This document shows, in pieces, positions 50,672 through 60,541 of a stretch of 64,000 bases of DNA. The notes under the pieces are model-generated. The model was not told the DNA's origin, did not search any database, and worked only from the letters and a program-made list of their open reading frames with translations. Each line of letters starts with the position of its first letter. Within the stretch, counting starts at the first letter, position 1. The translations under genes and the position numbers were made by a program. Source of the DNA: an uncultured Dysgonomonas sp. (GTDB lineage Bacteria; Bacteroidota; Bacteroidia; Bacteroidales; Dysgonomonadaceae); assembly GCF_900079725.1 (NCBI RefSeq), contig NZ_LT599032.1, positions 2,502,253-2,566,252 on the forward strand, in the 5' to 3' direction.

Positions 50672-50725
50672 ATGATTGTTTTTTAATTAAATGTTTGATA
50701 TTCAGATGTTTGACTGTTTAAATCT

Positions 50726-52552
50726 TTAATAAATAGATAACTTTTTCAATAAATCCTCCCTTTTCAACTTCTTCAATGACTTGATAATCTGAGGTCTATA
50801 GTTTTTGTCGTACCAGAAAAAGTATTGGCGCTGAGCCAGCTTTTGCTCTTTGGTTCGTGCCGTATATACTTTTTCGAGTGTATAAGGATGATAACCGGTA
50901 TAATAAATTTCTGTAGCCACTGTCATTGGCGAAGGTGTAAAGTCCTGAACCTGTTCCAGTTTAAAGCCCAAAGGCTTTGTCTCGGAGGCTAGCTCCGCCA
51001 TATCTATTTCTGTACAAGCCGGATGGGATGATATAAAATAAGGGATAAGCTGCTGTTTTAATCCGCTTTCGGAATTAATCTTATCGAATATTCTCTTAAA
51101 TGTATGAAACTGCGAGAAGCTTGGTTTGCGCATACAGTTTAGCACCTTGTCGGATGTATGTTCCGGAGCCACTTTTAGTCTGCCGGAGACGTGATTTAAT
51201 ATCAGCTCCTTCGTGTATTTGTCGGATATTTTGTTTAACCGGTCATCGTCATTCCGGTGTAACAACATGTCATAGCGCACTCCACTGCCGATAAATGATT
51301 TCTTGATTTTCGGCAGGGAATCCACAGCTTTATAAATATCCAAAAGGTGTGAATGGTCTACATCGAGGTTTTTGCATATCTTCGGATGAATACATGAGGG
51401 GCGTTTGCATTTAGCGCAAATGTTTTCATCCCTGCCTTTCATTTTATACATGTTTGCCGAAGGGCCTCCCAGATCACTTAAATATCCCTTGAAATCTGGC
51501 ATTTCCGTGATTTGTTTTACCTCGTTGAGTATCGATTTTTTCGAGCGGGAGGCAATGAATTTTCCCTGATGTGCCGATATGGTACAAAAGGCACATCCAC
51601 CGAAACATCCCCGGTGCATATTTACCGAGAATTTTATCATCTCAAAAGCCGGAATGGTTTTTCCTTTGTATTTCGGATGGGGCAGGCGGGTATATGGCAG
51701 ATCGAACGAGGCATCTATCTCTTTTTCAGACATGGGAGGGTAGGGAGGGTTGATTATTACCGCCTTTTCATCGTATATCTGTATAATGCGCGAAGCATTC
51801 ATCATATTCGATTGCTCTTCTACAATGCGAAAATTGCCTGCTTGTTTAAGTTTATCGGCAAGGCACTCTTCATGGGAAGCCAAATAGATATCTTTTCCGT
51901 CTGTTTGCTGTTTTAAAGCGTTTTTAGCACATAGATATGCCGTTTGTGGCATATCTCTTAATTCATCGAGAGATTTGCCGTTCTTGAGCTCCGAAACTAT
52001 CTTTTTCAATGGATTCTCACCCATGCCATATACCAGCAGATCCGCTTTTGAGTCGATAAGTATAGATTTATATAATTTATCATCCCAGTAATCGTAGTGC
52101 GTTACCCTGCGTAAGGATGCCTCTATTCCCCCTAATAATACAGGTACATCGGGAAAAAGCTCTTTCAGAATATTGCAATAGACAATGGAGGCCCTGTCGG
52201 GGCGCATCCCTGCCTTTCCATCAGGCGTATAGGCATCGTCGGAGCGCAGTCGCTTGTTCGCCGTATAGTGGTTTATCATCGAGTCCATTGCTCCGGCTGT
52301 TACCCCGAAGAAAAGGCGCGGTTTACCCAGTTTTTTGAAGTCGCGCAGATCGTCCCGCCAGTTCGGCTGTGGTATGATGGCTACCTTCAGCCCTTCGGCT
52401 TCAAGCATGCGTCCTATGACTGCTGCTCCAAAAGACGGGTGGTCTATATATACGTCTCCTGAGAAAAGGATAACATCCAGTTCGTCCCATCCTCTGAGTT
52501 CCACTTCTTTTTTTGTGGTCGGTTGCCAGTCGGTCAGTCGGTATTCTTTCAT
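50726..52552 (-). CDS. ygiQ: YgiQ-family radical SAM protein
   Basis: A 608-residue radical SAM protein with a 4Fe-4S site in MHRGCFGGCAFCTISAHQG (CxxxCxxC) and a second cysteine group, CAKCKRPSCIHPKIC, typical of YgiQ. The N-terminal domain begins MKEYRLTDWQPTTKKEVELR and has the VYIDHPSFGAAVIGRMLEAE cobalamin-like fold. Reaction is unknown. I choose the ATG at 52550-52552 rather than an upstream TTG because the TTG is part of a -7 box (TACCTTTG, minus strand) and the chosen start matches relatives. The message may be nearly leaderless. Confidence 0.93.
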   Translation of the reverse strand: MKEYRLTDWQPTTKKEVELRGWDELDVILFSGDVYIDHPSFGAAVIGRMLEAEGLKVAIIPQPNWRDDLRDFKKLGKPRLFFGVTAGAMDSMINHYTANKRLRSDDAYTPDGKAGMRPDRASIVYCNILKELFPDVPVLLGGIEASLRRVTHYDYWDDKLYKSILIDSKADLLVYGMGENPLKKIVSELKNGKSLDELRDMPQTAYLCAKNALKQQTDGKDIYLASHEECLADKLKQAGNFRIVEEQSNMMNASRIIQIYDEKAVIINPPYPPMSEKEIDASFDLPYTRLPHPKYKGKTIPAFEMIKFSVNMHRGCFGGCAFCTISAHQGKFIASRSKKSILNEVKQITEMPDFKGYLSDLGGPSANMYKMKGRDENICAKCKRPSCIHPKICKNLDVDHSHLLDIYKAVDSLPKIKKSFIGSGVRYDMLLHRNDDDRLNKISDKYTKELILNHVSGRLKVAPEHTSDKVLNCMRKPSFSQFHTFKRIFDKINSESGLKQQLIPYFISSHPACTEIDMAELASETKPLGFKLEQVQDFTPSPMTVATEIYYTGYHPYTLEKVYTARTKEQKLAQRQYFFWYDKNYRPQIIKSLKKLKREDLLKKLSIY

Positions 52553-52561
52553 AATCAGCCA

Positions 52562-52569
52562 CAAAGGTA
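52562..52569 (-). promoter_or_regulatory. -7 promoter box for the YgiQ-family gene
   Basis: Reads TACCTTTG on the minus strand, exact TAnnTTTG, ending only 9 bases before the chosen ATG. Transcription would begin within a few bases of the start codon. Confidence 0.55.
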
Positions 52570-52682
52570 TTGCTTTTTCCAGATTTATGATTCAAATATG
52601 AGTATTCTTAACTTTTTAGTTCGTTGTTGAACATTTCCATTTATCTTTATCCCTTCCAAAATTAGTCATATAAAGCAAGGAA

Positions 52683-53408
52683 ATGTACATTGAGCATCTA
52701 CCACATCCACTTTTAAGCAGATATATCGAAACCTATTGGTCTTCGACAGATTTTGCTGAGAACGAGATTAAGCGGCGTATATTGCCTGATGGTTGCGTAG
52801 ATATTATATTTTCATTTCACCGGCAGTCTCTCCCTCACATTGTGGGTACTATGACTACTTTTCTGGAAATAGCATATCTGGGAGAGGTCAGGTTTATAGG
52901 GATTCGCTTCAAACCGGGAGGAATAACGGCTTTTACCCGTGTGCCTGTAAACGAATTTACTGATTCGCGGGTCGAACTTTTCTCTACGGAATCGGTATTT
53001 GATAAGTCTTTCGGTGAAGATATTCCCTGGGAAAGGAGTACAACAGATATTATCTCTTTTGTGGATAACTATTTATTAAGCCGGCTTCCGAAATTGTCTC
53101 CGTTGGATGAAAGGATTGATTATGCCATATCGCTGATAAAACAAAGTAAGGGAAACATATCGATACCGATTATTGCAGAAAAGGCTTGTCTGAGCAAACG
53201 GCAATTTGAACGCAGGTTTCTGGCCGATATAGGAATCTCTCCAAAAGCATTCAGCCGTATTTTCAAATTCAGGAATACCCGCCAATTTTTAAAGTCAGGA
53301 ATTAATCAAAGTCTTTTTAACACAGCAGTTGATTGTGGTTATTATGATCATGCTCATTTGATAAAAGAGTTTAAACGGCTCTCCGGGTCTTTGCCTTCGG
53401 AACTGTAA
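52683..53408 (+). CDS. AraC-family transcriptional regulator (DUF6597-type N-terminus)
   Basis: A 241-residue regulator. Residues 1-130 form the sensor domain with HPLLSRYIETYWSSTDF, RRILPDGCVDIIFSF and IGIRFKPGGITAFTRVPVNE, the pattern of DUF6597-type AraC proteins. Two HTH motifs occupy 145-241: ISIPIIAEKACLSKRQFERR and FNTAVDCGYYDHAHLIKEFK with the closing FKRLSGSLPSE. It lies 90 bases before a VOC-family gene on the same strand, a common pairing; control of that gene is a fair inference, the ligand is not known. Confidence 0.9.
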   Translation: MYIEHLPHPLLSRYIETYWSSTDFAENEIKRRILPDGCVDIIFSFHRQSLPHIVGTMTTFLEIAYLGEVRFIGIRFKPGGITAFTRVPVNEFTDSRVELFSTESVFDKSFGEDIPWERSTTDIISFVDNYLLSRLPKLSPLDERIDYAISLIKQSKGNISIPIIAEKACLSKRQFERRFLADIGISPKAFSRIFKFRNTRQFLKSGINQSLFNTAVDCGYYDHAHLIKEFKRLSGSLPSEL

Positions 53409-53498
53409 GATTGTCGTTTTTTTACACAAATCCTATGATCTATATTCTCTACTTTTGATGATGATTTCCAAATACATATAAACTTAAAATTAGAGAAT

Positions 53499-53894
53499 AT
53501 GATATTAAATGATTCTACTCCGAACCTGATGGTCAGGAACGTTCGTCAGACAGTTGATTTTTATACAACAATTCTCGGTTTCAAACTTGTTGATTCCGTT
53601 TCCGAATCGGGAAACGATTTGGTATTTGCAATCGTACAGTCCGGAAATGTTATGTTTATGTTTCAGGAAGAAAACAGCCTGAAAGAAGAATATCCACAGC
53701 TCGCAAAATTTCCGCAAGGTGGGGGATTGACCTTCTACATTCATGTATCCGATATTCATGGGTTGTATGGAAAGTTCAAAGAAAAGGTCACTATTGCAAA
53801 AGAAATGCATGAGACATTCTATGGATCTACCGATTTCGCAATTGAGGACTGTAACGGTTATATTCTGACTTTTTCTCAGGAAAATACAAAATAG
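53499..53894 (+). CDS. VOC (glyoxalase/bleomycin-resistance fold) protein
   Basis: A 131-residue vicinal-oxygen-chelate protein. Strand/helix text TPNLMVRNVRQTVDFYTTIL opens the first beta-alpha-beta-beta-beta module, and GGGLTFYIHVSDIHGLYGKF the second. The end YGSTDFAIEDCNGYILTFSQ is the usual glyoxalase-fold closing strand. Metal ligands at the expected places are partly replaced, as in binding-only members. Function may be detoxification or drug binding; sequence does not tell. It follows an AraC regulator by 90 bases. Confidence 0.88.
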   Translation: MILNDSTPNLMVRNVRQTVDFYTTILGFKLVDSVSESGNDLVFAIVQSGNVMFMFQEENSLKEEYPQLAKFPQGGGLTFYIHVSDIHGLYGKFKEKVTIAKEMHETFYGSTDFAIEDCNGYILTFSQENTK

Positions 53895-53957
53895 TGTAGG
53901 TTTTTCTTAAATAATAGGCTAAGAAATTCGTTTTATCAAGAGTTAACAAAAACATTG

Positions 53958-53965
53958 TATATTTG
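53958..53965 (+). promoter_or_regulatory. -7 promoter box for the BamA/TamA-like gene
   Basis: TATATTTG, exact TAnnTTTG, 20 bases before the chosen ATG at 53985. This argues against an upstream ATG at 53955, which would lie before the promoter box. Confidence 0.6.
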
Positions 53966-53984
53966 TAAAACGTTAATATTCTTG

Positions 53985-56285
53985 ATGAGAAAACTTACAT
54001 TTATATCTTTTGTCTTTATCCTTGCGGCATGTAATACTACTAAGAACATTCCGGAAGGACGCTATCTGTTGGATAGTTATCAGATCAAGCATGACACTAA
54101 AAATGCTACGGCCGATTTAGAAGATTTCGTTCGTCAGCAGCCTAACACGAGTCTTCCTTTGCTTGGAAAAGTCCGTCTGGGCATATATAATATGGCCGGA
54201 CAGGATACAAGTAAGTGGATAAACCGTACTATACAAAAGCTGGGACAGGCTCCCGTCTTGTATAGTGCATCGCAGACAATCATGTCGCAAAATCAGTTGA
54301 AGAAGCAATTGAATAACCAGGGCTATCTGAATGCCGAAGCTGATACTACCCTGAAAGTGAAAGGGAAGAAAATGTCTGTTACCTATAATCTGAAAGGAGG
54401 TATTCCATATCGTGTCCGTAACTATACGCACCAGATAGGTGATACGACTATGGCCCGTATTATGGGTAAGATACCTATCGAGCCCCTGTTGAAAAAGGGA
54501 GATATGTTCGATATGGACATGTTGGAGGAAGAGCGTCTGCGGGTAAATACCATTATGCGTAATGTGGGCTATTCGACTTTCTCGAAGGAGTATGTATATT
54601 TCCGTGCCGATACTACACTTAATTCGCATGAAGTGGATTTATATCTCGATATTTATCCGAATAAGGACAGTTTGCCTTATCCTCGCTACAAACTGAATAA
54701 TATTACGATTATTTCAGGGATCAATTCTATTGATAATGTATCCGGTTCGGGAGGGCAAATAAATACGAACCGCTGGTTTTACAGGAATGCCGATACGACG
54801 GACTATTATGGGACTAAGATAATACGTGGAAGAAATAAGTTCCTGCGGAATTCAGCTGTGTTACGCAACAATTATTTGAAGAAGGGAGCATATTATTCCG
54901 ATTACAATATAACCCGTACCTACGAAGCCTATACAAATATGGAGGCTATTAAACAGGTGAATATTACGACTCAGCCTTCGCCCGAAGATAGTACGCGCCT
55001 GCTAGATGCTACAATTATACTGCTTCCTGCCAATGCTCACTGGTTCAAAGCCGGGCTGGACGGAACGAATACCGCCGGAGATATAGGTATTGCCCCAAGT
55101 ATTTCATACCAGCATCAGAACTTGTTTAACGGGTCGGAACAATTGAGTATCAAGCTAAAAGGTGCTTATGAGTTCATCGCCGGAGACAAGAGCGGGGATG
55201 TAATGAGTAGCAACTTTTATGAATACGGAATAGAAACAGGCCTAACCTTCCCTCAGTTTCTCTTCCCCTGGTTAAAGAAAAACTGGAGAGAGCTGCCATC
55301 TTCCAGTACTCGGTTTACTGTGGGATTGAATAATCAGCACAGGCAGGAGTATACCCGACAGTTTTTTAACTTAGGTGTAAATTATAGCTGGAATACATAT
55401 AAAAACAGACTCCGCCACGGTTTGGATTTACTCGATGTAAACTATATCCGTATGCCGTGGGTATCAGATTATTTCCAGAAGAATTACCTCGATTCTACTA
55501 ATAATGTCTTGTTGAGGGAGAGTTATAGCGACAAGCTGGTGGCACGTACTGCTTATACCGTTACTTTGGTAAACGGACGCCGCTTCACTGGTCTGTATCC
55601 TACCTATTCATTACGGATGTCGGTAGAAGTAGCAGGGGCTTTACCTCGTCTGGCGACGACAATCGGCGGGGCAAAAGAGAATGAATTCGGGGAAAAGATG
55701 ATTTTGGGTGTAGCATATGCAGAATATGTAAAAGGAAGTGTGGATTATTCTCACACATTTTATTTTTCGAAGAAACATTCAGTCGCTTATCATCTGGGAC
55801 TGGGACTTGCGCAACCTTACGGTAATTCCGGAATCTTGCCTTTCGAACGACGTTTCTTTTCGGGAGGGGCTAACAGTGTAAGGGGATGGAGTACCCGCTC
55901 GTTGGGTCCCGGGTCATATAAACGTCAGGGAAATAGCGATTTTGTAAACCAGGCCGGAGATATGAAACTTGAGTTCAATATTGAGAATAGGATGAAGGTA
56001 ACCGACCTTTTCGAATTTGCCCAATTCATCGATGCCGGGAATATATGGACACTAATCAATTATGAGGAGCAGCCCGGAGGACAATTCAAGTTCAAGTCGT
56101 TCTATAAAGAAATTGGTGTGTCTTATGGGCTCGGTTTACGCATGGATTTAAGCTTCCTGCTTCTCCGTTTCGACGCGGGGATGAAAGCCTATGACCCGGG
56201 GAGGGACCAGTCGGATCGCTTTATCTTGTTCAAGCCAAGGCTGAATAATATGGCATGGCACTTCGGGATAGGATATCCATTCTGA
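53985..56285 (+). CDS. BamA/TamA-family outer-membrane protein with a lipoprotein signal
   Basis: A 766-residue outer-membrane protein of the Omp85 superfamily. Signal peptide with lipobox ILAAC (Cys16), so the periplasmic part is lipid-anchored, a Bacteroidetes feature. Residues 25-420 hold POTRA-like modules (QTIMSQNQLKKQLNNQGYLN, YYSDYNITRTYEAYTNMEAI). The C-terminal 16-strand barrel (about 430-766) contains the lid-lock motif FFSGGANSVRGWSTRSLGPG and ends WHFGIGYPF with terminal Phe. Roles in the family are insertion or translocation of outer-membrane proteins or lipids. The start at 53985 is chosen because the lipobox then sits 16 residues in and a promoter box precedes it. Confidence 0.92.
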   Translation: MRKLTFISFVFILAACNTTKNIPEGRYLLDSYQIKHDTKNATADLEDFVRQQPNTSLPLLGKVRLGIYNMAGQDTSKWINRTIQKLGQAPVLYSASQTIMSQNQLKKQLNNQGYLNAEADTTLKVKGKKMSVTYNLKGGIPYRVRNYTHQIGDTTMARIMGKIPIEPLLKKGDMFDMDMLEEERLRVNTIMRNVGYSTFSKEYVYFRADTTLNSHEVDLYLDIYPNKDSLPYPRYKLNNITIISGINSIDNVSGSGGQINTNRWFYRNADTTDYYGTKIIRGRNKFLRNSAVLRNNYLKKGAYYSDYNITRTYEAYTNMEAIKQVNITTQPSPEDSTRLLDATIILLPANAHWFKAGLDGTNTAGDIGIAPSISYQHQNLFNGSEQLSIKLKGAYEFIAGDKSGDVMSSNFYEYGIETGLTFPQFLFPWLKKNWRELPSSSTRFTVGLNNQHRQEYTRQFFNLGVNYSWNTYKNRLRHGLDLLDVNYIRMPWVSDYFQKNYLDSTNNVLLRESYSDKLVARTAYTVTLVNGRRFTGLYPTYSLRMSVEVAGALPRLATTIGGAKENEFGEKMILGVAYAEYVKGSVDYSHTFYFSKKHSVAYHLGLGLAQPYGNSGILPFERRFFSGGANSVRGWSTRSLGPGSYKRQGNSDFVNQAGDMKLEFNIENRMKVTDLFEFAQFIDAGNIWTLINYEEQPGGQFKFKSFYKEIGVSYGLGLRMDLSFLLLRFDAGMKAYDPGRDQSDRFILFKPRLNNMAWHFGIGYPF

Positions 56286-56358
56286 TTTATTTATACTTAA
56301 ACAAGCTTCAGTTATACCTTGTATTTTATTACTTATCTCTTTGGACAGAAACATAAAC

Positions 56359-56384
56359 TTTCAAAGAGTTATCGGCTAAAAGTT
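56359..56384. repeat. TTTCAAAGA...GGCTA dispersed repeat, copy 3
   Basis: TTTCAAAGAGTTATCGGCTA followed by AAAGTT, in the gap after the Omp85 gene. It is more diverged than the copies at 22063 and 25285. Confidence 0.3.
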
Positions 56385-56518
56385 CCTATGCATAGATCTT
56401 TTATGTATAAATTATATTTATTTCTGAGAATTTCGGATATTTTAGATTCCTTTAAATTAGCCAACTAAGGTAATGCGCTTATTTTTTCGTAATTTTGTAT
56501 CCATTTTTTGAAGAGATT

Positions 56519-59305
56519 ATGTCAGAAGAGAAAAATATATTTATAAAAGGCGCACGGGTAAACAATCTGAAAAACATTGATGTAGAAATACCCCGTAATA
56601 AATTTGTCGTAATTACAGGACTATCCGGTTCGGGTAAGTCTTCGCTTGCATTCGATACGCTCTATGCAGAAGGCCAACGCCGCTATGTGGAAAGTTTATC
56701 GTCGTATGCCCGTCAGTTTCTCGGCCGTATGAATAAACCTGAGAGTGACTATATCAAAGGCATTCCGCCGGCTATTGCAATCGAGCAACGGGTAAGCGCC
56801 CGCAACCCGCGTTCCACGGTGGGTACTTCGACAGAGATATATGAATATTTGCGGTTGCTCTTTGCCCGTATAGGGAAGACTATTTCTCCCGTATCGGGGC
56901 AGGAGGTGAAGAAGCATCAGGTGAGCGATATTGTCGAAAAAATGCAGTCGTATCCGGAAGATATAAGGCTTGCAATTCTGACTAAAATAATTCTCCGCGA
57001 CGGCAGGTCTTTGAATGAACAACTCGAAATTTTACAGAAGGAAGGTTTCTCTAGAGTAGAGATATCCGGTAAATTTGAACGGATTGAGGATGTTCTTGCA
57101 TCCAACACCAAATATAAAGCGGACGAACTACTTCTGCTTATCGACCGCCTTACCTGCGATAAAGACGCGGCCAACATCAGCCGTTTCTCGGAATCCATAG
57201 AAACCGCTTTCTTCGAAGGAGAGGGTGACTGTGTGATTCGTTTCTATATAGGGGATAAAGTTGAAAGTTTCGATTTTTCGAGGCATTTCGAGGCTGATGG
57301 CATTCAGTTTGAAGAACCGTCCGACCTGATGTTCAGTTTCAATAGCCCGGTAGGAGCTTGCCCCGTTTGTGAAGGCTTTGGCCGTGTGATGGGGATAGAT
57401 GAAGATCTTGTGATTCCTAATAAAAGCCTGTCTGTATATGAAGACGCTGTAGTCTGCTGGAAAGGCGAGAAAATGAGCGAATGGAAGATGGAGTTTATCC
57501 ATGCTGCTTCTAAACATAATTTCCCTGTTCACCGTCCTTATTTCGAATTATCGGATAGCGAGAGGGATTTGCTCTGGCATGGTGCGAGAGGCTTGCACGG
57601 CATAGACGATTTCTTCAAAATGGTGGAAGAAAACCAGTATAAGATACAATACCGTGTAATGCTTGCCCGTTACCGGGGAAAAACGACTTGTCCGGCTTGC
57701 AAAGGTTCGCGGCTGAAACCTCAGGCATTGTACGTAAAAGTAGGCGGTAAGACTATTGCCGACCTCGTATTGATGCCTATATCCGAACTGAAAGTATTTT
57801 TTGATTCCCTTGATCTCAATGAAACGGATGCAGCTATCGCTAAGCGCCTGTTAACCGATATAAATATCCGCATCCTGTATCTTATGAATGTTGGCTTGGG
57901 ATACCTTACTTTAAATCGTTTGTCGAATTCCCTCTCTGGAGGAGAGAGCCAGCGTATCAACCTGGCCACGTCGCTGGGAAGCAGTCTTGTGGGTTCGCTT
58001 TATATACTCGATGAACCGAGTATAGGATTGCATTCCCGTGATACCGATTTATTGATTAACGTATTGCAGGAGCTCAAGTCGATAGGGAATACGGTCGTTG
58101 TGGTAGAGCACGATGAAGAGATTATACGTGCAGCCGACTATATTATCGATATAGGGCCCAAAGCCGGCCGTTTAGGCGGTGAAATCGTATATCAGGGAGA
58201 TGTGGCCGGCCTGCAGAAGCATACCGAAAGTTATACTGTCCGCTATCTGAATGGAGAAGAAAAGATAGATGTTCCAAAAGTAAGGCGCAAGTGGAATAAT
58301 TTCATAGAGATAAAAGGTGCACGGCAAAATAATCTGAAAAATATCAATGTGAAGTTCCCGCTAAATGTAATGACTGTGGTTACGGGTGTCAGCGGTTCCG
58401 GTAAATCATCATTGGTCTGTGATGTTTTCTATACCGCCTTGGAGCGTCATTATAAGGGTAAGGGTGATCAGATAGTTCAATACAATGGGTTGGAAGGTGA
58501 CCTGAAGCTGATAAAGGATATAGAAATGGTAGACCAGAATGCTATCGGGCGTTCCTCCCGTTCTAATCCTGTGACCTATATAAAAGCTTATGATGAGATC
58601 CGCAAGTTATTTGCAGAGCAGCCTCTGGCAAAACAATTACACTTTACTCCGGCTTTCTTCTCCTTCAATGTAGAAGGCGGAAGATGCGAGGAATGTGCAG
58701 GGGAAGGTAAGATACTGGTAGAGATGCAGTTTATGGCGGATGTACTACTCGAATGTGATGTATGCAAGGGAAGACGTTTCAAGCAGGATGTATTGGATGT
58801 ACAATACAGGGGAGCGAGTATCCACGATGTACTGGAAATGACAATAGATCAGGCTATCGAATTCTTTGAAGAAGGAAAAGGCAACACGGAAAAGAAAATA
58901 GTGAAACGCCTGAAACCATTGCAGGATGTAGGGCTTGGATATGTAAAATTAGGACAGTCGTCTTCATCCCTTTCAGGTGGGGAAAACCAGCGCGTGAAAC
59001 TGGCGTTCCACCTTGTAGACGAGAAGCCGGAGCCTACTCTTTTTATATTCGATGAGCCTACTACAGGATTACATTTCCATGATATAAAAACCCTGTTGAA
59101 AGCGTTCGATTCGCTGATAAAAAGGGGGCATACCATTGTTATCATTGAGCATAACATGGATGTTATCAAATGTGCCGATCATATTATTGATATAGGTCCC
59201 GAAGGGGGAAAAGAAGGTGGCTATGTGGTCTGTGAAGGTACTCCTGAGAAGATTGCTAAATGTGAGAAGTCATATACCGGACGTTTCCTTAAGGAGAAAC
59301 TTTAA
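56519..59305 (+). CDS. uvrA: Excinuclease ABC subunit A
   Basis: DNA-damage recognition ATPase of nucleotide-excision repair, 928 residues. Two ABC modules: Walker [20 protein letters not shown] (first) and [20 protein letters not shown] (second); signatures [16 protein letters not shown] and [15 protein letters not shown]; Walker [14 protein letters not shown] and [13 protein letters not shown]. Zinc sites are [21 protein letters not shown] and CEECAGEGK...CDVCKGRR. I start at [16 protein letters not shown], because the eight codons upstream are not part of the family. uvrC is in the same window at 45506. Completes with uvrB, which is not here. Confidence 0.97.
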   Translation: MSEEKNIFIKGARVNNLKNIDVEIPRNKFVVITGLSGSGKSSLAFDTLYAEGQRRYVESLSSYARQFLGRMNKPESDYIKGIPPAIAIEQRVSARNPRSTVGTSTEIYEYLRLLFARIGKTISPVSGQEVKKHQVSDIVEKMQSYPEDIRLAILTKIILRDGRSLNEQLEILQKEGFSRVEISGKFERIEDVLASNTKYKADELLLLIDRLTCDKDAANISRFSESIETAFFEGEGDCVIRFYIGDKVESFDFSRHFEADGIQFEEPSDLMFSFNSPVGACPVCEGFGRVMGIDEDLVIPNKSLSVYEDAVVCWKGEKMSEWKMEFIHAASKHNFPVHRPYFELSDSERDLLWHGARGLHGIDDFFKMVEENQYKIQYRVMLARYRGKTTCPACKGSRLKPQALYVKVGGKTIADLVLMPISELKVFFDSLDLNETDAAIAKRLLTDINIRILYLMNVGLGYLTLNRLSNSLSGGESQRINLATSLGSSLVGSLYILDEPSIGLHSRDTDLLINVLQELKSIGNTVVVVEHDEEIIRAADYIIDIGPKAGRLGGEIVYQGDVAGLQKHTESYTVRYLNGEEKIDVPKVRRKWNNFIEIKGARQNNLKNINVKFPLNVMTVVTGVSGSGKSSLVCDVFYTALERHYKGKGDQIVQYNGLEGDLKLIKDIEMVDQNAIGRSSRSNPVTYIKAYDEIRKLFAEQPLAKQLHFTPAFFSFNVEGGRCEECAGEGKILVEMQFMADVLLECDVCKGRRFKQDVLDVQYRGASIHDVLEMTIDQAIEFFEEGKGNTEKKIVKRLKPLQDVGLGYVKLGQSSSSLSGGENQRVKLAFHLVDEKPEPTLFIFDEPTTGLHFHDIKTLLKAFDSLIKRGHTIVIIEHNMDVIKCADHIIDIGPEGGKEGGYVVCEGTPEKIAKCEKSYTGRFLKEKL

Positions 59306-59348
59306 TAACTATAACAGTAAATCTGATTCTTTCTTTCGGATTAATTAC

Positions 59349-59356
59349 TATATTTG
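59349..59356 (+). promoter_or_regulatory. -7 promoter box for the toxin-antitoxin operon
   Basis: TATATTTG, exact TAnnTTTG, 43 bases before the antitoxin ATG and immediately before the palindrome at 59358-59379, so a repressor bound there would block transcription. Confidence 0.6.
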
Positions 59357-59357
59357 T

Positions 59358-59379
59358 ACCAATATGGTACCGTATTGGT
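59358..59379. promoter_or_regulatory. Palindromic operator of the toxin-antitoxin operon
   Basis: A 22-base inverted repeat, arms ACCAATA and TATTGGT around GGTACC, with one mismatched pair. It overlaps the transcription start predicted from the -7 box. Phd/YefM antitoxins repress their own operon by binding palindromes at this position. Confidence 0.65.
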
Positions 59380-59399
59380 GCGCAAAAATCTTATATATT

Positions 59400-59633
59400 A
59401 TGTTAGTAATAAGTAGTAGAGAATTCAGAGACAAACAAGCCGAATATATGGACAGAGCCGATAGGGGCGAACAAATCATTGTTCAACGGGGACGTGACAA
59501 GGCGTATGCGATTACTCCCGTGAAGTCTTCTGATATATATATAAATACACCGGTATTGTCCGAAGACTTTGTATCCGGAGAACAAATCAAAGAACAAGTA
59601 CATCAACACATCGATAAATTATTTTCTAAATAG
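59400..59633 (+). CDS. Antitoxin of the Phd/YefM family
   Basis: A 77-residue antitoxin. The N-terminal fold has VISSREFRDKQAEYMDRADR, GEQIIVQRGRDKAYAITPVK, the DNA-binding and dimerising Phd/YefM core; the C-terminal tail (LSEDFVSGEQIKEQVHQHID) is the toxin-neutralising, flexible part. The true start is the ATG at 59400-59402; a longer reading from 59217 runs inside uvrA in another frame and lacks sense. The stop TAG is followed at once by the GTG of the toxin gene, so the two are translationally coupled. It has its own promoter box and palindromic operator. Confidence 0.9.
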   Translation: MLVISSREFRDKQAEYMDRADRGEQIIVQRGRDKAYAITPVKSSDIYINTPVLSEDFVSGEQIKEQVHQHIDKLFSK

Positions 59634-59951
59634 GTGAAAGTAGTTTATCACAGGAATGTAGCCGAGTATTTAAACGAACTGGTCGACATCCTTTACGACA
59701 AAGAATATTTTGGTTTTAAGGAGTTTGCATACGATTATGTCGATTGGATATTTGAGCAGATAGAATTGTCTATCCATAGAAAGGTAAAGAAACAGGCACC
59801 GAGACATTTCGAGAAATATAGTCAGGGATTATCTTATGTTGTCTACAAAAGAAATAGCAATACATCCTGGTATGTATTCTTTTTAAAGCAAGAGGATACA
59901 TACCTGATTTTCTATATTGGGAATAATCATAATTGTGCACAGTATTTCTAG
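59634..59951 (+). CDS. RelE/ParE-superfamily toxin
   Basis: A 105-residue toxin. The fold text KVVYHRNVAEYLNELVDILY (first strand and helix), YDYVDWIFEQIELSIHRKVK, then the strand-rich GLSYVVYKRNSNTSWYVFFL and EDTYLIFYIGNNHNC fits the RelE/ParE superfamily, which either cleaves ribosome-bound mRNA or inhibits gyrase. Which activity cannot be told by sequence. It starts with GTG directly after the antitoxin stop (TAG-GTG), a low-rate start that would keep toxin below antitoxin. No promoter of its own is seen. Confidence 0.85.
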   Translation: MKVVYHRNVAEYLNELVDILYDKEYFGFKEFAYDYVDWIFEQIELSIHRKVKKQAPRHFEKYSQGLSYVVYKRNSNTSWYVFFLKQEDTYLIFYIGNNHNCAQYF

Positions 59952-59996
59952 CTGCTTATCCCTAAAATTTTAGATTTAAGTCCAATCGATATAGCT

Positions 59997-60527
59997 TTAA
60001 ACACTTTCCAATAACAATTCATATAATCTGAACCATTTCAGATGTTCATATCCCAGTTGTAAATCGACCGTGGCTATATATGTATAGCCTAGTTTTTCAT
60101 ATAATGATATGGCTGCTGTATTGTTTTCGGAGACATCCAACCGGATTGATCTCATTTTTTGCTGAATTGCATATTCCTTTGCAAAAGTCATAAGTTTAAA
60201 CGCTACACCTTTTTGTATAAAATGTGGATGTACTACAAGAGTGTGTACTACAAATACATCTTTGTAATCCGCAGATACCTTCCAGTATGCTTCTTCATAG
60301 GCTGTTTCCGGCTTATGGTTCAGAATAATGCTGCCGGCTATCCTGCCGGCGGTTTTTAAGACAAACAGGCTGTCGTCTTCAACTCCGGTAAGTGCTGTCT
60401 GCCGTATAGGGTAAATATGTTTTATCCAGCCGGGATAATTGATGTTCGATTCCAGATAATCATTCAAATCGTTGTATAGATCTTCCAGTTCATCTATATC
60501 GTTTATTGTCCCTTTTTCTATAATCAT
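59997..60527 (-). CDS. GNAT-family N-acetyltransferase
   Basis: A 176-residue acetyltransferase. It opens IIEKGTINDIDELEDLYNDL, has VFVVHTLVVHPHFIQKGVAF (beta4 and the acetyl-CoA pyrophosphate loop, here FIQKGVAFKLM in place of Q/RxxGxG/A) and RLDVSENNTAAISLYEKLGY, the GNAT B motif. The acetyl-CoA loop is slightly unusual, GVAF for GIGK, so binding should be weaker or altered. It starts 14 bases after a SPOUT methyltransferase gene. Substrate unknown. Confidence 0.85.
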   Translation of the reverse strand: MIIEKGTINDIDELEDLYNDLNDYLESNINYPGWIKHIYPIRQTALTGVEDDSLFVLKTAGRIAGSIILNHKPETAYEEAYWKVSADYKDVFVVHTLVVHPHFIQKGVAFKLMTFAKEYAIQQKMRSIRLDVSENNTAAISLYEKLGYTYIATVDLQLGYEHLKWFRLYELLLESV

Positions 60528-60541
60528 GCGTCTTTTACTCT

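Noticed and set aside
56495-56518. Upstream start for uvrA
   Set aside because: The eight additional codons (MYPFFEEI) are not part of the UvrA family and the next ATG gives the standard N-terminus.
59217-59399. Upstream extension of the antitoxin gene into uvrA
   Set aside because: It overlaps the uvrA 3' end in another frame and would place the promoter box and operator inside the coding region.
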